From DATFFO01 sp963744905 (lineage in GTDB: Bacteria; Actinomycetota; Acidimicrobiia; Spongiisociales; ZC4RG35): DNA of 64,000 nt. Position 1 is the stretch's first letter, and the number at the start of each line of letters is the position of its first letter. A model generated the notes under the pieces. It did not search any database, had not been told where the DNA came from, and saw only the letters and a program-made list of their open reading frames with translations. This document shows, one piece after another, positions 29,052 to 37,679 of this stretch. A program made the translations under genes and the position numbers. Location: positions 210,843-274,842 of the forward strand of contig CAVUUV010000004.1 of NCBI GenBank assembly GCA_963744905.1, read 5' to 3'.

Positions 29052-30109
29052 CACAGGGTGACGATGGGGCGGATGGCGCTGCGATTCTCCAGGGCCTCGA
29101 AAGCCCGCCCCACCTTCTCGATGGGATAGACGTGGGTGAGGAGGGGGGAGACGTCCACCGCTCCCGAGCGCATCAGAGCGATCATGGCCGGATAGGCATT
29201 GGGGCTGCTCCGCACACCCAGGAAGTCGATCTCGTCGAGGGTGATCCGGTCGACGTCGACCTCGGACGGTTTGCCTCCGGTCAGGCCGAGCACGGCCACC
29301 TTCCCGCCCCGGCGCACCGAGGCGAGGGCCTGGGATGGCACGGCGGGGTTGCCGGTGCAGTCGAAGACGTAGTCGGCTCCCCGGCCGCCGGTGAGACGGC
29401 GTACGCCCTCCGTGGGATTCTCCTTCTCGTAGTCGACGACCACGTCGACGCCCATCGGACCTGCCAGCTCCAGCCTTCCCCCCCGCCCCACCATGACGAC
29501 GTAGGCCGCACCAGACGCCCGGCACACTGCCGCCGTGAGAAGCCCCAGCAGACCCGGCCCGAACACGGCCGCGGTGGAACCGGGTGCGAAACTCACCCGG
29601 CGGAGGGCGTGAACGGTGAGTGACCCCTGGTTGACGAGCGCTCCCTCCAGTGGGCCTACCGAGTCGGGCAGGCGATGAAGAACGGGAGCGGGCCGAACGG
29701 CGTACTCGGCCAGGGCCCCGGGGGCCGTGTGGCCGTACAGTCGGTATCCCGGCGTGCCTGCACGCTCGCACAGGTTGTAACGGCCCTGCCGGCACATGGG
29801 GCAGCGGCCGCAGCCGATGTGGTTCTCGGCCACCACCTGGTCGCCGACCTCCAGATCGACGTCCACCAGGCCCTCCCCCAGCGCCGCCACCTCGCCGGAC
29901 CATTCGTGACCCATTACGAAGGGAAGGGAGGGGGGCCAGCCACGCTGCTGGAAGTCGCCCCGAACCATCTTCAAGTCCGTGCCGCACAAGCCGCAGCAGC
30001 GCACCCGCACCAGCACCTCCCCCGGCCCCGGCTCGGGCACCGGCACCTCCTCGACGGCCAGGTCGTTCCAGTCCCGGAGCAGAGCCGCCTTCATCGTCAC
30101 CGGGCTCAT
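29051..30109 (-). CDS. Zinc-dependent MDR alcohol dehydrogenase
   Basis: 352 residues. Catalytic zinc ligands are in CGLCGTD and GHEWSG. The structural zinc loop has four cysteines in CGRCPMCRQGRYNLC. The NAD(P)-binding fold shows AVFGPGLLG. This fits sorbitol/threonine/2,3-butanediol dehydrogenase-type members that oxidise secondary alcohols. It overlaps the upstream creatininase-family gene by 4 bases and the downstream SnoaL-like gene by one base, so it belongs to the 30888-27841 operon under the operator at 30928. Confidence 0.9.
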   Translation of the reverse strand: MSPVTMKAALLRDWNDLAVEEVPVPEPGPGEVLVRVRCCGLCGTDLKMVRGDFQQRGWPPSLPFVMGHEWSGEVAALGEGLVDVDLEVGDQVVAENHIGCGRCPMCRQGRYNLCERAGTPGYRLYGHTAPGALAEYAVRPAPVLHRLPDSVGPLEGALVNQGSLTVHALRRVSFAPGSTAAVFGPGLLGLLTAAVCRASGAAYVVMVGRGGRLELAGPMGVDVVVDYEKENPTEGVRRLTGGRGADYVFDCTGNPAVPSQALASVRRGGKVAVLGLTGGKPSEVDVDRITLDEIDFLGVRSSPNAYPAMIALMRSGAVDVSPLLTHVYPIEKVGRAFEALENRSAIRPIVTL

Positions 30110-30888
30110 CGGGGCTCCCCAGGGTCGGCCGGGATCCGATCACCGAGCTCCTGCCACACTTGGTCGAGTGCGGCGACGATGTGGTCGGCCACCGCTCCCA
30201 TGATCTCTCGAGCCCGCTGCTCGGTGACCGAGTTGGGCGTCCCGTACCAGCCGGAGGAGGCCACCTGACGGAAGTCCTCCAGGATTGGATACACGTCCCG
30301 CCGCCGGAAAAGGGCGTGGCCACGGCTTCCTGCATCCACCGGGTCTCCCGGGATCATGGCCTCCAGGTGCACCAGGGTGGGGTCGTGGGCCAGCACCGCC
30401 GCCGTCTCCATAGAACCGGCGTGAGTGAACTCCATCTCGTCGGGGAAGAGACTGTTGGTGATGATGTGGGACTCCGCCACGATCAGCCGCAGCGGCAATT
30501 GCCGTTGGGCCTCGTCGGCGCCCAGCCGGACGGCCGGGCTGTTGCCCTCGTGCCAGTTGATCACCAGCACCCGCTCCACCCCCGCCCGGGCGAGTCCCTC
30601 GCATACGTCGACGAGTAGGGCCACGAGGGTGGTGGGTCGAAGGGTGAGGGTTCCGGGCCAGGGAAGGTGATAATGGGCCACCCCCACCGGAGAGACGGGC
30701 AACACGGGAGCTCCGATCCTCTCGCCCACTAACCGGGCGATGGTGAGGGCGGCGAAGGCGTCGGTGCCGAGGGGAAGGTGACCTCCGTGCTGTTCGACGC
30801 TCCCGGTGACCAGGATGGCGGTCCCCCCGGAGAGGGCAGCCGCCGCCTCCGGTTGGCTCATCTCCGCCAGCATTATCGGTCTCTGCAT
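30106..30888 (-). CDS. Creatininase-family amidohydrolase
   Basis: 260 residues from ATG 30888; a GTG at 30918 in frame is closer to the operator and less likely. The metal site motif GSVEQHGGHLPLGTD (Glu32, His34, Asp43) and NWHEGN (about 111-116) match creatininase and its relatives, which open cyclic amides or hydrolyse formamides with Zn/Mn. SMETAAVLAHDP supplies a further family Glu. First gene of an operon with alcohol dehydrogenase, SnoaL-like and TauE-like genes. A paralogue lies at 55961. Confidence 0.88.
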   Translation of the reverse strand: MQRPIMLAEMSQPEAAAALSGGTAILVTGSVEQHGGHLPLGTDAFAALTIARLVGERIGAPVLPVSPVGVAHYHLPWPGTLTLRPTTLVALLVDVCEGLARAGVERVLVINWHEGNSPAVRLGADEAQRQLPLRLIVAESHIITNSLFPDEMEFTHAGSMETAAVLAHDPTLVHLEAMIPGDPVDAGSRGHALFRRRDVYPILEDFRQVASSGWYGTPNSVTEQRAREIMGAVADHIVAALDQVWQELGDRIPADPGEPR

Positions 30889-30927
30889 CGCCAACACCCT
30901 CAGCTCATCGCCCCCCACCGGAAATTG

Positions 30928-30941
30928 CGCAAACGGTTGCA
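30928..30941. promoter_or_regulatory. LacI-type operator, core CAAACGGTTG
   Basis: CGCAAACGGTTGCA is about 40 bases before the creatininase-family start (30888) and 160 before the divergent AhpD-like gene. A half-matching CAATCGATCA follows at 30972-30981. Confidence 0.7.
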
Positions 30942-31101
30942 GCGACCGTACCCGGGGCAGACAGAGCCTGTCAATCGATCACGCCGAGCGAGGCGGTTCA
31001 GTCCCGAACCACCCGCCAGCGGCGAATAGAGCGAGGCTGCCGATAGCGCCGGCGCTTGGTCGGCGGAGCTAATCTGGCTGGATTCGCCAAAGGAGGCGAC
31101 A

Positions 31102-31665
31102 TTGGCCCGGCTGCCTTACGTCCTGCCCGAACAACTGACCGACCCCGAGATGCGAGAGTGGCTGGAGGCGTCGATAGACGCCGGCAAACCCGGCCCGGAG
31201 ATCCAGTCGATCCGCGCCCACAGCCCGGGAGTGATGCGGTCGTTCACCAAGACCCGGGAGTGGATCTTCCACTCCGGGGCAGTCGACCACGACCTGAAGG
31301 AACTGCTCAGGGGCTACATCGCCGTCAGCGCCGGCTGTACCTACTGCTCCAACCAGGGCACCTCCCGCCAGTGGATGCAGGACCCCCGCAAACTCGACGA
31401 CATGCTCAACTACCGCCACTCAGACAACTACAGCGAGCGGGAGAAGGCGGTACTGGAATACGCCGATGCCATCATGTGGGACCCGACACTGGCCGACGAG
31501 GCGCTGTGGGAGCGGCTCACCACCCACTTCGGCCCCGAGGAGCTCGTGGAACTGGGCTACTGGATCGGATTCACGTTTGGGGGTCAGCGCTGGCTCAAGA
31601 CCCTCGACGCCACCCAGGGTGAGCTGAAGGCGGCGATGGAGCAAGCGCCTTCGACTTCTGCGTGA
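31102..31665 (+). CDS. AhpD/carboxymuconolactone-decarboxylase-like protein (CxxC form)
   Basis: 187 residues from TTG 31102, with AGGAGG at 31091-31096. The all-helical AhpD/CMD fold has its redox motif in SAGCTYCSNQ (Cys79, Cys82). AhpD-type proteins use this CxxC pair as a thiol peroxidase or disulfide reductase. It is clearly paralogous to the protein at 60525 over the whole length: both have VDH or LDH before KEL, then a C-x-Y-x pair, then ELVELG and QRWxKTLD. There the second Cys is encoded by TGA. This makes it the key reference for the selenoprotein call. Confidence 0.85.
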   Translation: MARLPYVLPEQLTDPEMREWLEASIDAGKPGPEIQSIRAHSPGVMRSFTKTREWIFHSGAVDHDLKELLRGYIAVSAGCTYCSNQGTSRQWMQDPRKLDDMLNYRHSDNYSEREKAVLEYADAIMWDPTLADEALWERLTTHFGPEELVELGYWIGFTFGGQRWLKTLDATQGELKAAMEQAPSTSA

Positions 31666-31692
31666 ACTCCCGGTTTCCAGGCCAGGGGGGTC

Positions 31693-32844
31693 TCAGCCGA
31701 TCCGCTCCAGACCGACCGGCAACCGGTGTAATGAACGCGCCCCCTCAGCGGTGACCACGCACAGGTCACCCAACTGCACCCCGACCTGCTCGTCGGGGGT
31801 GATGACGTTGGGCTGGATGACCACGGTTTGGCCCTCCTCGAACACCCACTCATCCACCTGATGGGTAGAGGCGCGGGTGCGAAGAGAAGGAGGCAGGAGC
31901 CCAACGCCGAAGCCGTGGACCAGGCCGTCTCTGATGGTGTACCCGCTTTCCTCGATCATGTCCGAGGCCTGCCACACGTCGAGGTGGGTGGCCCCGGGGC
32001 GTATCGCCGCCGCCACCCGCCGGTACACGGCTTCGGCCACTGCCGCCATCTCGGCGATGCGAGGGTCGGGGTCGGCCCCGATGGTGAAGGTGTGCAGGCC
32101 CTGGCCGGCGTAGCCCCCATAGGCAACGCTGATCTCCATGGTGAGGACGTCGCCCTCCCCGATGAGCCGGTTGGACAGCACCTGAGCCGGGACGCAGCGG
32201 CGGGGTGAGGACATGGGAGTGGTGGAGAGGTAATAGAAGACGGTGAGCCCTCCGTCGGCCAGGTAGGCGTGCTCGACCACCTCCGCCAGCTGATACTCGC
32301 GCATTCCCGGCCGGGCCCCCTCCTTGAGCGCCTCCACCGCCCGATCGGTGAACTCGGCACCCCGCCCCAACCACTCCAGCTCCTCGGGGCTCTTTCGTAC
32401 CCGCAGGAGCCGGAAGCGGCGGGTGGCGTCGATGAACTGAGCCTCCGGCGCGGTTCGGCGCATGGTCTCGTAGTGTTGATAGGGCATCATCCCCACCACA
32501 CCCACCGTCCGGGCTCCCATGAGACGCAACTCCTCGCCCACCGTGGCGCCCGGATCGACCCCTCCCCACCTGGTGGGGATCATTGCCACCTCCGCCGCGT
32601 TGGGCACGTGGTTGTAGCTCTGGGCCAGCAACACCGGCTCACCGTCGGCCGGGAACACCACATAGTTGTCCCGCATCCCCATGTAGCCCGACAGGTAATG
32701 GACGTCGGCCTGAACCGCTCTACCCATGGCCGACCAGCCGAACACGACCAGGGCATCGAAGCCCTCTGATCCCATAAACTGGCGCACCGCTGCCTGGCGG
32801 CGCTGGTGCTCCCCGGTCGAAAAACGGAGATGGTCGTCCACCAT
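31693..32844 (-). CDS. Creatinase-like M24 hydrolase lacking metal ligands
   Basis: 383 residues from ATG 32844 with AAGG upstream. The creatinase_N domain ends near residue 140 and the pita-bread domain follows. As in the protein at 26663, the metal residues are replaced: Glu in MEISVAYGGY, Gln in YAGQGLHTF and Gln in VIQPNV, while the active-site HGFGVG is kept. The conserved LVHGxGxGxLPP and SLHRxPxGxxRIG ends show that the two are close paralogues. Predicted amidinohydrolase- or ectoine-hydrolase-like enzyme with an unknown substrate. Divergent from an MFS carrier with an operator between. Confidence 0.8.
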   Translation of the reverse strand: MVDDHLRFSTGEHQRRQAAVRQFMGSEGFDALVVFGWSAMGRAVQADVHYLSGYMGMRDNYVVFPADGEPVLLAQSYNHVPNAAEVAMIPTRWGGVDPGATVGEELRLMGARTVGVVGMMPYQHYETMRRTAPEAQFIDATRRFRLLRVRKSPEELEWLGRGAEFTDRAVEALKEGARPGMREYQLAEVVEHAYLADGGLTVFYYLSTTPMSSPRRCVPAQVLSNRLIGEGDVLTMEISVAYGGYAGQGLHTFTIGADPDPRIAEMAAVAEAVYRRVAAAIRPGATHLDVWQASDMIEESGYTIRDGLVHGFGVGLLPPSLRTRASTHQVDEWVFEEGQTVVIQPNVITPDEQVGVQLGDLCVVTAEGARSLHRLPVGLERIG

Positions 32845-32903
32845 CCAACTGCCTTTCCCTCGTCCGGATCCTCGGCCGGCTTCCACTGCCCGACCCGGCT
32901 TTC

Positions 32904-32917
32904 GACAATCGATTGGC
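32904..32917. promoter_or_regulatory. LacI-type operator, core CAATCGATTG
   Basis: GACAATCGATTGGC contains a perfect 10-base palindrome (32906-32915) between the divergent M24 gene (start 32844) and MFS gene (start 32935). Confidence 0.72.
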
Positions 32918-32934
32918 AGGTATCGTACCGCCCG

Positions 32935-34167
32935 GTGTCCACGATCCCTCCTCCTCGCAACTCCGCCGCCCTGGTAGCCGACCGCACCTTCGGCCCCTAT
33001 TTCGCCGGCAATCTCTCCTCCAACATCGGCACCTGGTTCCAGCAGGTCACAGCGGCGGTGGTGATGTTCAACCTGACGGGCTCCACCTTCATGGTGGGGA
33101 TGGTGGGCGTCTCCCAGTTCCTCCCCGCCCTGGTGCTGGCGCCGTGGACGGGTGCAGCCGCAGACCGCTTCAATCGCAAGCGCCTTCTGGTGGGGGCGCA
33201 GACGGTGGCGGCCGTGGCCACCGGCCTCCTGGCCGTCGTCACCCTCACGCTGGGCCTCGACAGGTTCCCCATCGCCTGGCCGGTGCTGGCCACTGCCTTC
33301 GTGGTGGGACTGGTCAACGCCGTCTCGGTGCCCGCCCAGCAAGCTCTGGTCCCGGCCCTCGTGCCGACCCAGGACCTGGACCAGGCGGTGGCCCTCAACT
33401 CGGTCACCTTCAACCTGGCCCGGGCGGTGGGCCCGGCCCTGGGAACCGTGGTGTTGGTGGCATGGGGAGCGGGTTCCGCCTTCGCCGTCAACTCGTTCTC
33501 CTACTTGCTGTTGGTGGCCGGGCTCCTGGTGATCCGGCCCCGCCCGATCACTCGCCCCAAGCGGACCTCGATCTGGGCCGGCTTCCCGCTCTTGCGTGCC
33601 GACCCCACCCTCGTCGTGCTGCTTGTGGGGGTGTTGGCGCTCGGGTTCGGCAGCGACCCGGTGCTCACCCTCACCCCTGCCCTGGCGTCGAAGCTATCAG
33701 CCCCGGCCACCGATACCGCAGGCTTGGTCGGGATCCTCATTTCCGCCTTCGGCGCCGGCGCCGTGGTGGGCACCTTGCTGGTGGCCCGCCTGAGGGTGCG
33801 GTGGGGGCAGGTGCGGGTTTCGATCGGCGGCCTGACACTCCTCGCTGCCGGAATGGTGGGCCTGGCGTTGGCGCCTTCTACCTGGACGGCCGTCACGGCC
33901 CTGGTGGTGGGTGGCGCCGGGTTTCTGTTCGGAGTGACCGGTCTCACCACCGCCATCCATTTGCGCATCCAGGAGGAGTTCAGGGGGCGGATCATGGCCC
34001 TGTGGGGCGTGGCCTTTCTGGGATCCCGGCCGATCGCAGCTTTCATCGACGGACTGGTGGCAGACCTGGTCTCCCCGGAGGCGGCCACGTTGCTGATGGT
34101 CCTGGTGGTGGTGGCGTGTGCCTCTCTCGTCCAGGTCAAGCTGGGGGGAGGCCGCGGGAAGGACTAG
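32935..34167 (+). CDS. Major facilitator superfamily transporter (enterobactin-exporter EntS-like type)
   Basis: 410 residues. GTG 32935 is chosen because longer starts would place the operator inside the gene. About 12 transmembrane helices are visible. Motifs include FAGNLSSNIGTWFQQV, typical of the EntS/MFS_3 group, and the loop 2-3 motif WTGAAADRFNRKR. Members of this group export siderophores or drugs, but in catabolic islands they can be carriers of small organics. It is divergent from a creatinase-like gene and under the same operator. The next MFS gene converges 17 bases away. Confidence 0.85.
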   Translation: MSTIPPPRNSAALVADRTFGPYFAGNLSSNIGTWFQQVTAAVVMFNLTGSTFMVGMVGVSQFLPALVLAPWTGAAADRFNRKRLLVGAQTVAAVATGLLAVVTLTLGLDRFPIAWPVLATAFVVGLVNAVSVPAQQALVPALVPTQDLDQAVALNSVTFNLARAVGPALGTVVLVAWGAGSAFAVNSFSYLLLVAGLLVIRPRPITRPKRTSIWAGFPLLRADPTLVVLLVGVLALGFGSDPVLTLTPALASKLSAPATDTAGLVGILISAFGAGAVVGTLLVARLRVRWGQVRVSIGGLTLLAAGMVGLALAPSTWTAVTALVVGGAGFLFGVTGLTTAIHLRIQEEFRGRIMALWGVAFLGSRPIAAFIDGLVADLVSPEAATLLMVLVVVACASLVQVKLGGGRGKD

Positions 34168-34184
34168 GAGCGAGGAAGGCACCC

Positions 34185-35411
34185 TCACGCCACCTTGGGC
34201 GACGGACCTCCAGGCCCCTCCGGGGGACGTGTCTCCGGTAGGACCCACACCGCCGCCAGGCCGACCGCAGCGATCAGAGTGGTCACCGCCAGGAAGGCCA
34301 CGGTTCGCCCCGCCCAGGCGTAGAGGGCACTGACCGTGATGGGCCCGGTGATCAGTCCCAGATCGCCCACGAAACGGAATCGGCCCAGTTGGGTCCCTAC
34401 CCGGCCGGGCTCGGAGAGGTCACCGAGCACGGTGGCCGCTACCGGGACGCCGAAGCTCCCCACCGACATGACGACGATCGCCGCCAGCCAGGTGACCACC
34501 GTCGGCCGCAATGCCAGCAGACCTACCCCGGCCGCTTGTATCAGGAGGCCCGGCACCAGGGCGGCCTTGCGCGACACCCGGTCCGACAGACGTCCCCCCA
34601 CCAGGGTTCCCACAAAGCGGGAAAAGCCGCCCAGGCCGAGGGCCAGGCCGATGGCAGCCGCGTTGAGGCCAAGCACGCCCGAGCCGATCAGGGGCACCAG
34701 GGTCTGGGGCACCGCCCCCAGGGTGAACATCATCACGAACGACACGCTCTGCAGGAGGAGCATCAGACGCCACCCGGGACCGTTCCGGAGCACCTCGACC
34801 GACGTCTCCGAGTCGGGGCGACGATCCATTCGGTCGGAGCGGGAAGCCCACACCAGCGTGACAGAGACCAGGGCGGCGACCGCCGCCGCCCCGTACATAG
34901 CCAGCCGCCAGCCCCCGGCGGAGGCGATCAGTCCGGCTGCGGCGGGACCCACCGCCTGGCCTCCCAGCAGGCCGGCGGAGAAGACCGCCATCGACGTCCC
35001 CCGCAGGCCCGAGCCGGCCGCATTGGAGAAGTAGGTCATGCCGGTGGTGTTGGTGGTCGCCGACGACAGCCCGAGCAGCAGCGCCGCAACGTAGACGGGG
35101 AGCGGAGAGCCGGAAGCTCCCAGGAGAAGGCTGCCCAACCCCACCCCGGCCGCCGCCATCCCCATCAATCGACGGGCGGGCCAGCGATCGGCCATGTACC
35201 CCCCGGGCAGGTCGGCCAGCAGGCGGCCGGCGGCGAAGACGGTGGTGACCGCCCCGAGCTGGAAGGTCGACATGGCCAGGTCACGGCCGAACTCGGGGAG
35301 CAGGGCCACGCGAAAGAAGATGAGGGAGGTGAGGGCCAGCACGGCACCCGACACCATCCCCGGCTTGGCCAGGCCACCCCGGTCCCGCAGGCTGACGACG
35401 TACTCTCGCAT
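34185..35411 (-). CDS. Major facilitator superfamily transporter
   Basis: 408 residues from ATG 35411; ATG 35426 is possible but would start only five bases from the operator. Twelve hydrophobic segments; the loop 2-3 motif is GGYMADRWPARRL and the equivalent in the second half is GGRLSDRVSRK. Alternating access carrier of unknown substrate. Divergent from the LVIVD-amidohydrolase operon with a LacI-type operator between them, which suggests it carries a substrate or product of that pathway. Confidence 0.85.
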   Translation of the reverse strand: MREYVVSLRDRGGLAKPGMVSGAVLALTSLIFFRVALLPEFGRDLAMSTFQLGAVTTVFAAGRLLADLPGGYMADRWPARRLMGMAAAGVGLGSLLLGASGSPLPVYVAALLLGLSSATTNTTGMTYFSNAAGSGLRGTSMAVFSAGLLGGQAVGPAAAGLIASAGGWRLAMYGAAAVAALVSVTLVWASRSDRMDRRPDSETSVEVLRNGPGWRLMLLLQSVSFVMMFTLGAVPQTLVPLIGSGVLGLNAAAIGLALGLGGFSRFVGTLVGGRLSDRVSRKAALVPGLLIQAAGVGLLALRPTVVTWLAAIVVMSVGSFGVPVAATVLGDLSEPGRVGTQLGRFRFVGDLGLITGPITVSALYAWAGRTVAFLAVTTLIAAVGLAAVWVLPETRPPEGPGGPSPKVA

Positions 35412-35428
35412 GATTGCCGGACGCATGC

Positions 35429-35442
35429 TACAAACGATTGTG
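35429..35442. promoter_or_regulatory. LacI-type operator, core CAAACGATTG
   Basis: TACAAACGATTGTG lies between the minus-strand MFS gene and the plus-strand LVIVD gene (start 35484). Confidence 0.68.
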
Positions 35443-35483
35443 CAACTGCCCCACAGGCCCACCTACGCGCTAAGAGAGGATCC

Positions 35484-36650
35484 ATGCACCCCGAGGACGC
35501 CGACGGTTTCACGCTGATCGGCCACTCGGATCTGGCCGGGCACGGGGACGGCATGCAGGTGATGCCCCTGGGAGACACGCTCTATGTCGCCCATTTCGGC
35601 CCGTCCGGAAAAGGCACCTCGATCCTCGACATCTCCGACCTTTCTCGTCCGAGGGTGGTGGAGCAATGGGAGGCGCCGCCCGGCTCCCACACCCACAAGG
35701 TGCAGGTGGCCGACGGGCTGCTGCTGGTCAACCACGAGTTGTTTCGCAGTGAGGGACCGGCCCCGGTAGGAATGGCCGTCTACGACGTGTCCGACCCTCG
35801 CCACCCCACCCGGGCGGGCTTCTTCGATACCGGAGGCCGGGGGGTCCACCGCATCGTCTACGAAGGCGGCCCCCTCGCCTACATCTCCGCCACCCCATCC
35901 GGCTACTCGGGCCGGATCTGGTTGATAGTCGACGTCTCGGACCCCGCCCACCCCGTCGAGGTGGGACGCTGGTGGTGGCCGGGCATGTGGCTGGAGGGCG
36001 GGGAGACCCCCGACTGGCCGCCGGAGGAGGACCGTCAGGTCCACCACGCCCTGGTTCACGGCGATCGCGCCTATCTGGGGCTGTGGGACAGCGGCATGGT
36101 GGTGATAGATATCTCCGACCCCGCCACCCCCGAGACCATCTCCCGGCTGTCGTGGGAAGAGGGCGGCCACACCCACACCTGCCTGCCGCTGCCCGACCGG
36201 GACCTGGTGGCGGTAACCGATGAAGAAATCAACCCGGGGTGTCAAGGCGACCGACACATGGTCCGGATCGTGGACGTGTCGGACGAGTCGAGGCCGTTCG
36301 TCCGATCGATCTGCCCGGTTCCGGAAGGCGACTTCTGCGATCGGGGCCTTCGCTTCGGCGCCCACTGCCTGCACGAGAACCGGCCCGGGAGCTATCGCAG
36401 CCAGGAGATCATCTTCGCCACCTACTTCAATGGCGGGCTGCGGGTCTACGACATCGGCGATCCCGACCATCCGACCGAGATCGCCCACTGGATTCCCCGC
36501 TGCCCACCGGGTCAGCCCGCCTGCCAGATCAATGACCTGTTCGTGGCCGAGGACCACACCGTCTTCGTAACTGACCGGGTCAACGGAGGCGTGTACATCC
36601 TCCAGCCGACGCCGGAGCTGTCGCAGCGGATGACCGCTTCGGCCCAGTGA
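35484..36650 (+). CDS. LVIVD-repeat beta-propeller protein
   Basis: 388 residues, ATG 35484 after AGAGAGGA. The repeated unit is a strand plus D-(I/V)-S-D-P-x-x-P, for example LDISDLSRPRVV, YDVSDPRHPTR, VDVSDPAHPVEVG and IDISDPATPETI. These are LVIVD repeats of a propeller. Several His-rich sites (GSHTHKV, GGHTHTC, FGAHCLHE) are placed as in selenium-binding-protein-like methanethiol oxidase propellers, so a metal site is possible. No signal peptide. It begins a three-gene operon with an amidohydrolase and a second LVIVD protein (37680). Confidence 0.78.
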   Translation: MHPEDADGFTLIGHSDLAGHGDGMQVMPLGDTLYVAHFGPSGKGTSILDISDLSRPRVVEQWEAPPGSHTHKVQVADGLLLVNHELFRSEGPAPVGMAVYDVSDPRHPTRAGFFDTGGRGVHRIVYEGGPLAYISATPSGYSGRIWLIVDVSDPAHPVEVGRWWWPGMWLEGGETPDWPPEEDRQVHHALVHGDRAYLGLWDSGMVVIDISDPATPETISRLSWEEGGHTHTCLPLPDRDLVAVTDEEINPGCQGDRHMVRIVDVSDESRPFVRSICPVPEGDFCDRGLRFGAHCLHENRPGSYRSQEIIFATYFNGGLRVYDIGDPDHPTEIAHWIPRCPPGQPACQINDLFVAEDHTVFVTDRVNGGVYILQPTPELSQRMTASAQ

Positions 36651-36669
36651 GGCGAGACAAGGAGGGAAC

Positions 36670-37675
36670 ATGACCACCTACGACGTTCACGCCCACTGCA
36701 TTCCCCCCGACCTGATCGACCTTCTGGGAACCGACGGCGCCCGATTCGGTATCGAGCTGGTGACAGGCGAGCGAGGGAAGATGGCGGTGCTGGCCGACGG
36801 GACCAGACTCGGGCCGCTTCGCCCCGACCTGGGGGATATGGAAGCCCGGGTAGCGGCGATGGACGAGGCGGGGGTGGACGTCCAATTCCTCTCGGGCTGG
36901 GTCGACTTGACTGCCTATGCCATGCAGCCGGAGCCGGGGGCGGCCTACTCCCGCCGCTTCAACCAGATCCTGGTCGACGAGGCCTCCCGCCAACCGGGAC
37001 GTTTCCTCACCCTGGGAACGGTGCCGCTACAAGATCCGCACCTGGCCGCCGACGAGCTCGTCCATGCGGTGCAGGATCTGGGGATGGTGGGAGTGCAGAT
37101 AGCCACCACCGTCGCCGGCACCCCCCTCGACGAGGCGGGACTGGAACCGTTCTGGCAAGTGGCGGAGGAGCTCCGCTGCCTGATCCTCCTCCATCCCTGC
37201 AACCCGCTGCAAGGCCTGAACCTGAAACGTCATTTCCTGGACAACATGATCGGTCGGCCCGCCGAGAGCACCATCGCCATCGCATCCCTTATTTTCGGCG
37301 GGGTGCTGGAGCAACATCCCGAGCTCGTGGTGTGCACAGTTCACGGCGGGGGCTTCACCCAATACCAGATCGGACGGATGCAGCAGGGATACAACGCCGT
37401 CCCCCACCTCGAGCGCCACCCGGATCTCCACGCCGCCGGCCGAGCTCGCAGGCCGTCTCTACTACGACACGGTCCTCCATGACCCGGCCGCGCTGGCGTT
37501 CCTCGTAGAGCAGGTAGGAGCGGAGCGGGTGGTGATGGGGACCGACTACCCCTTCGAAATGGGGGACCGCCATCCGGTGGGAACGGTGGGATCGATCCCC
37601 GGTCTGACCGACGAGGGACGCTCCCTCATACGGGGCGGAAACGTCACTCGAATCCTCGCCGGCATGGAACGCTGA
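36670..37675 (+). CDS. Amidohydrolase-2 (ACMSD-like) metal-dependent hydrolase/decarboxylase, one frameshift
   Basis: ATG 36670 preceded by AAGGAGG. The first frame has the VHAHCIP metal motif, the LLHPCN His and the VHGGGF His. A single-base shift near 37425-37440 is required to reach the rest: ELAGRLYYDT, then VVMGTDYPFEMGD with the catalytic Asp, and NVTRILAGMER. All metal ligands of the ACMSD/amidohydrolase-2 family are thus present, about 335 residues in total. These enzymes decarboxylate or hydrolyse amino-carboxymuconate or aromatic acids. The intact motifs favour a base error over a dead gene. It lies between two LVIVD genes. Confidence 0.75.
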
Positions 37676-37679
37676 TCCA

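Noticed and set aside
30972..30981. CAATCGATCA as a twelfth operator
   Set aside because: Only the left half matches; it may be an auxiliary half-site, but it is not counted in the regulon.
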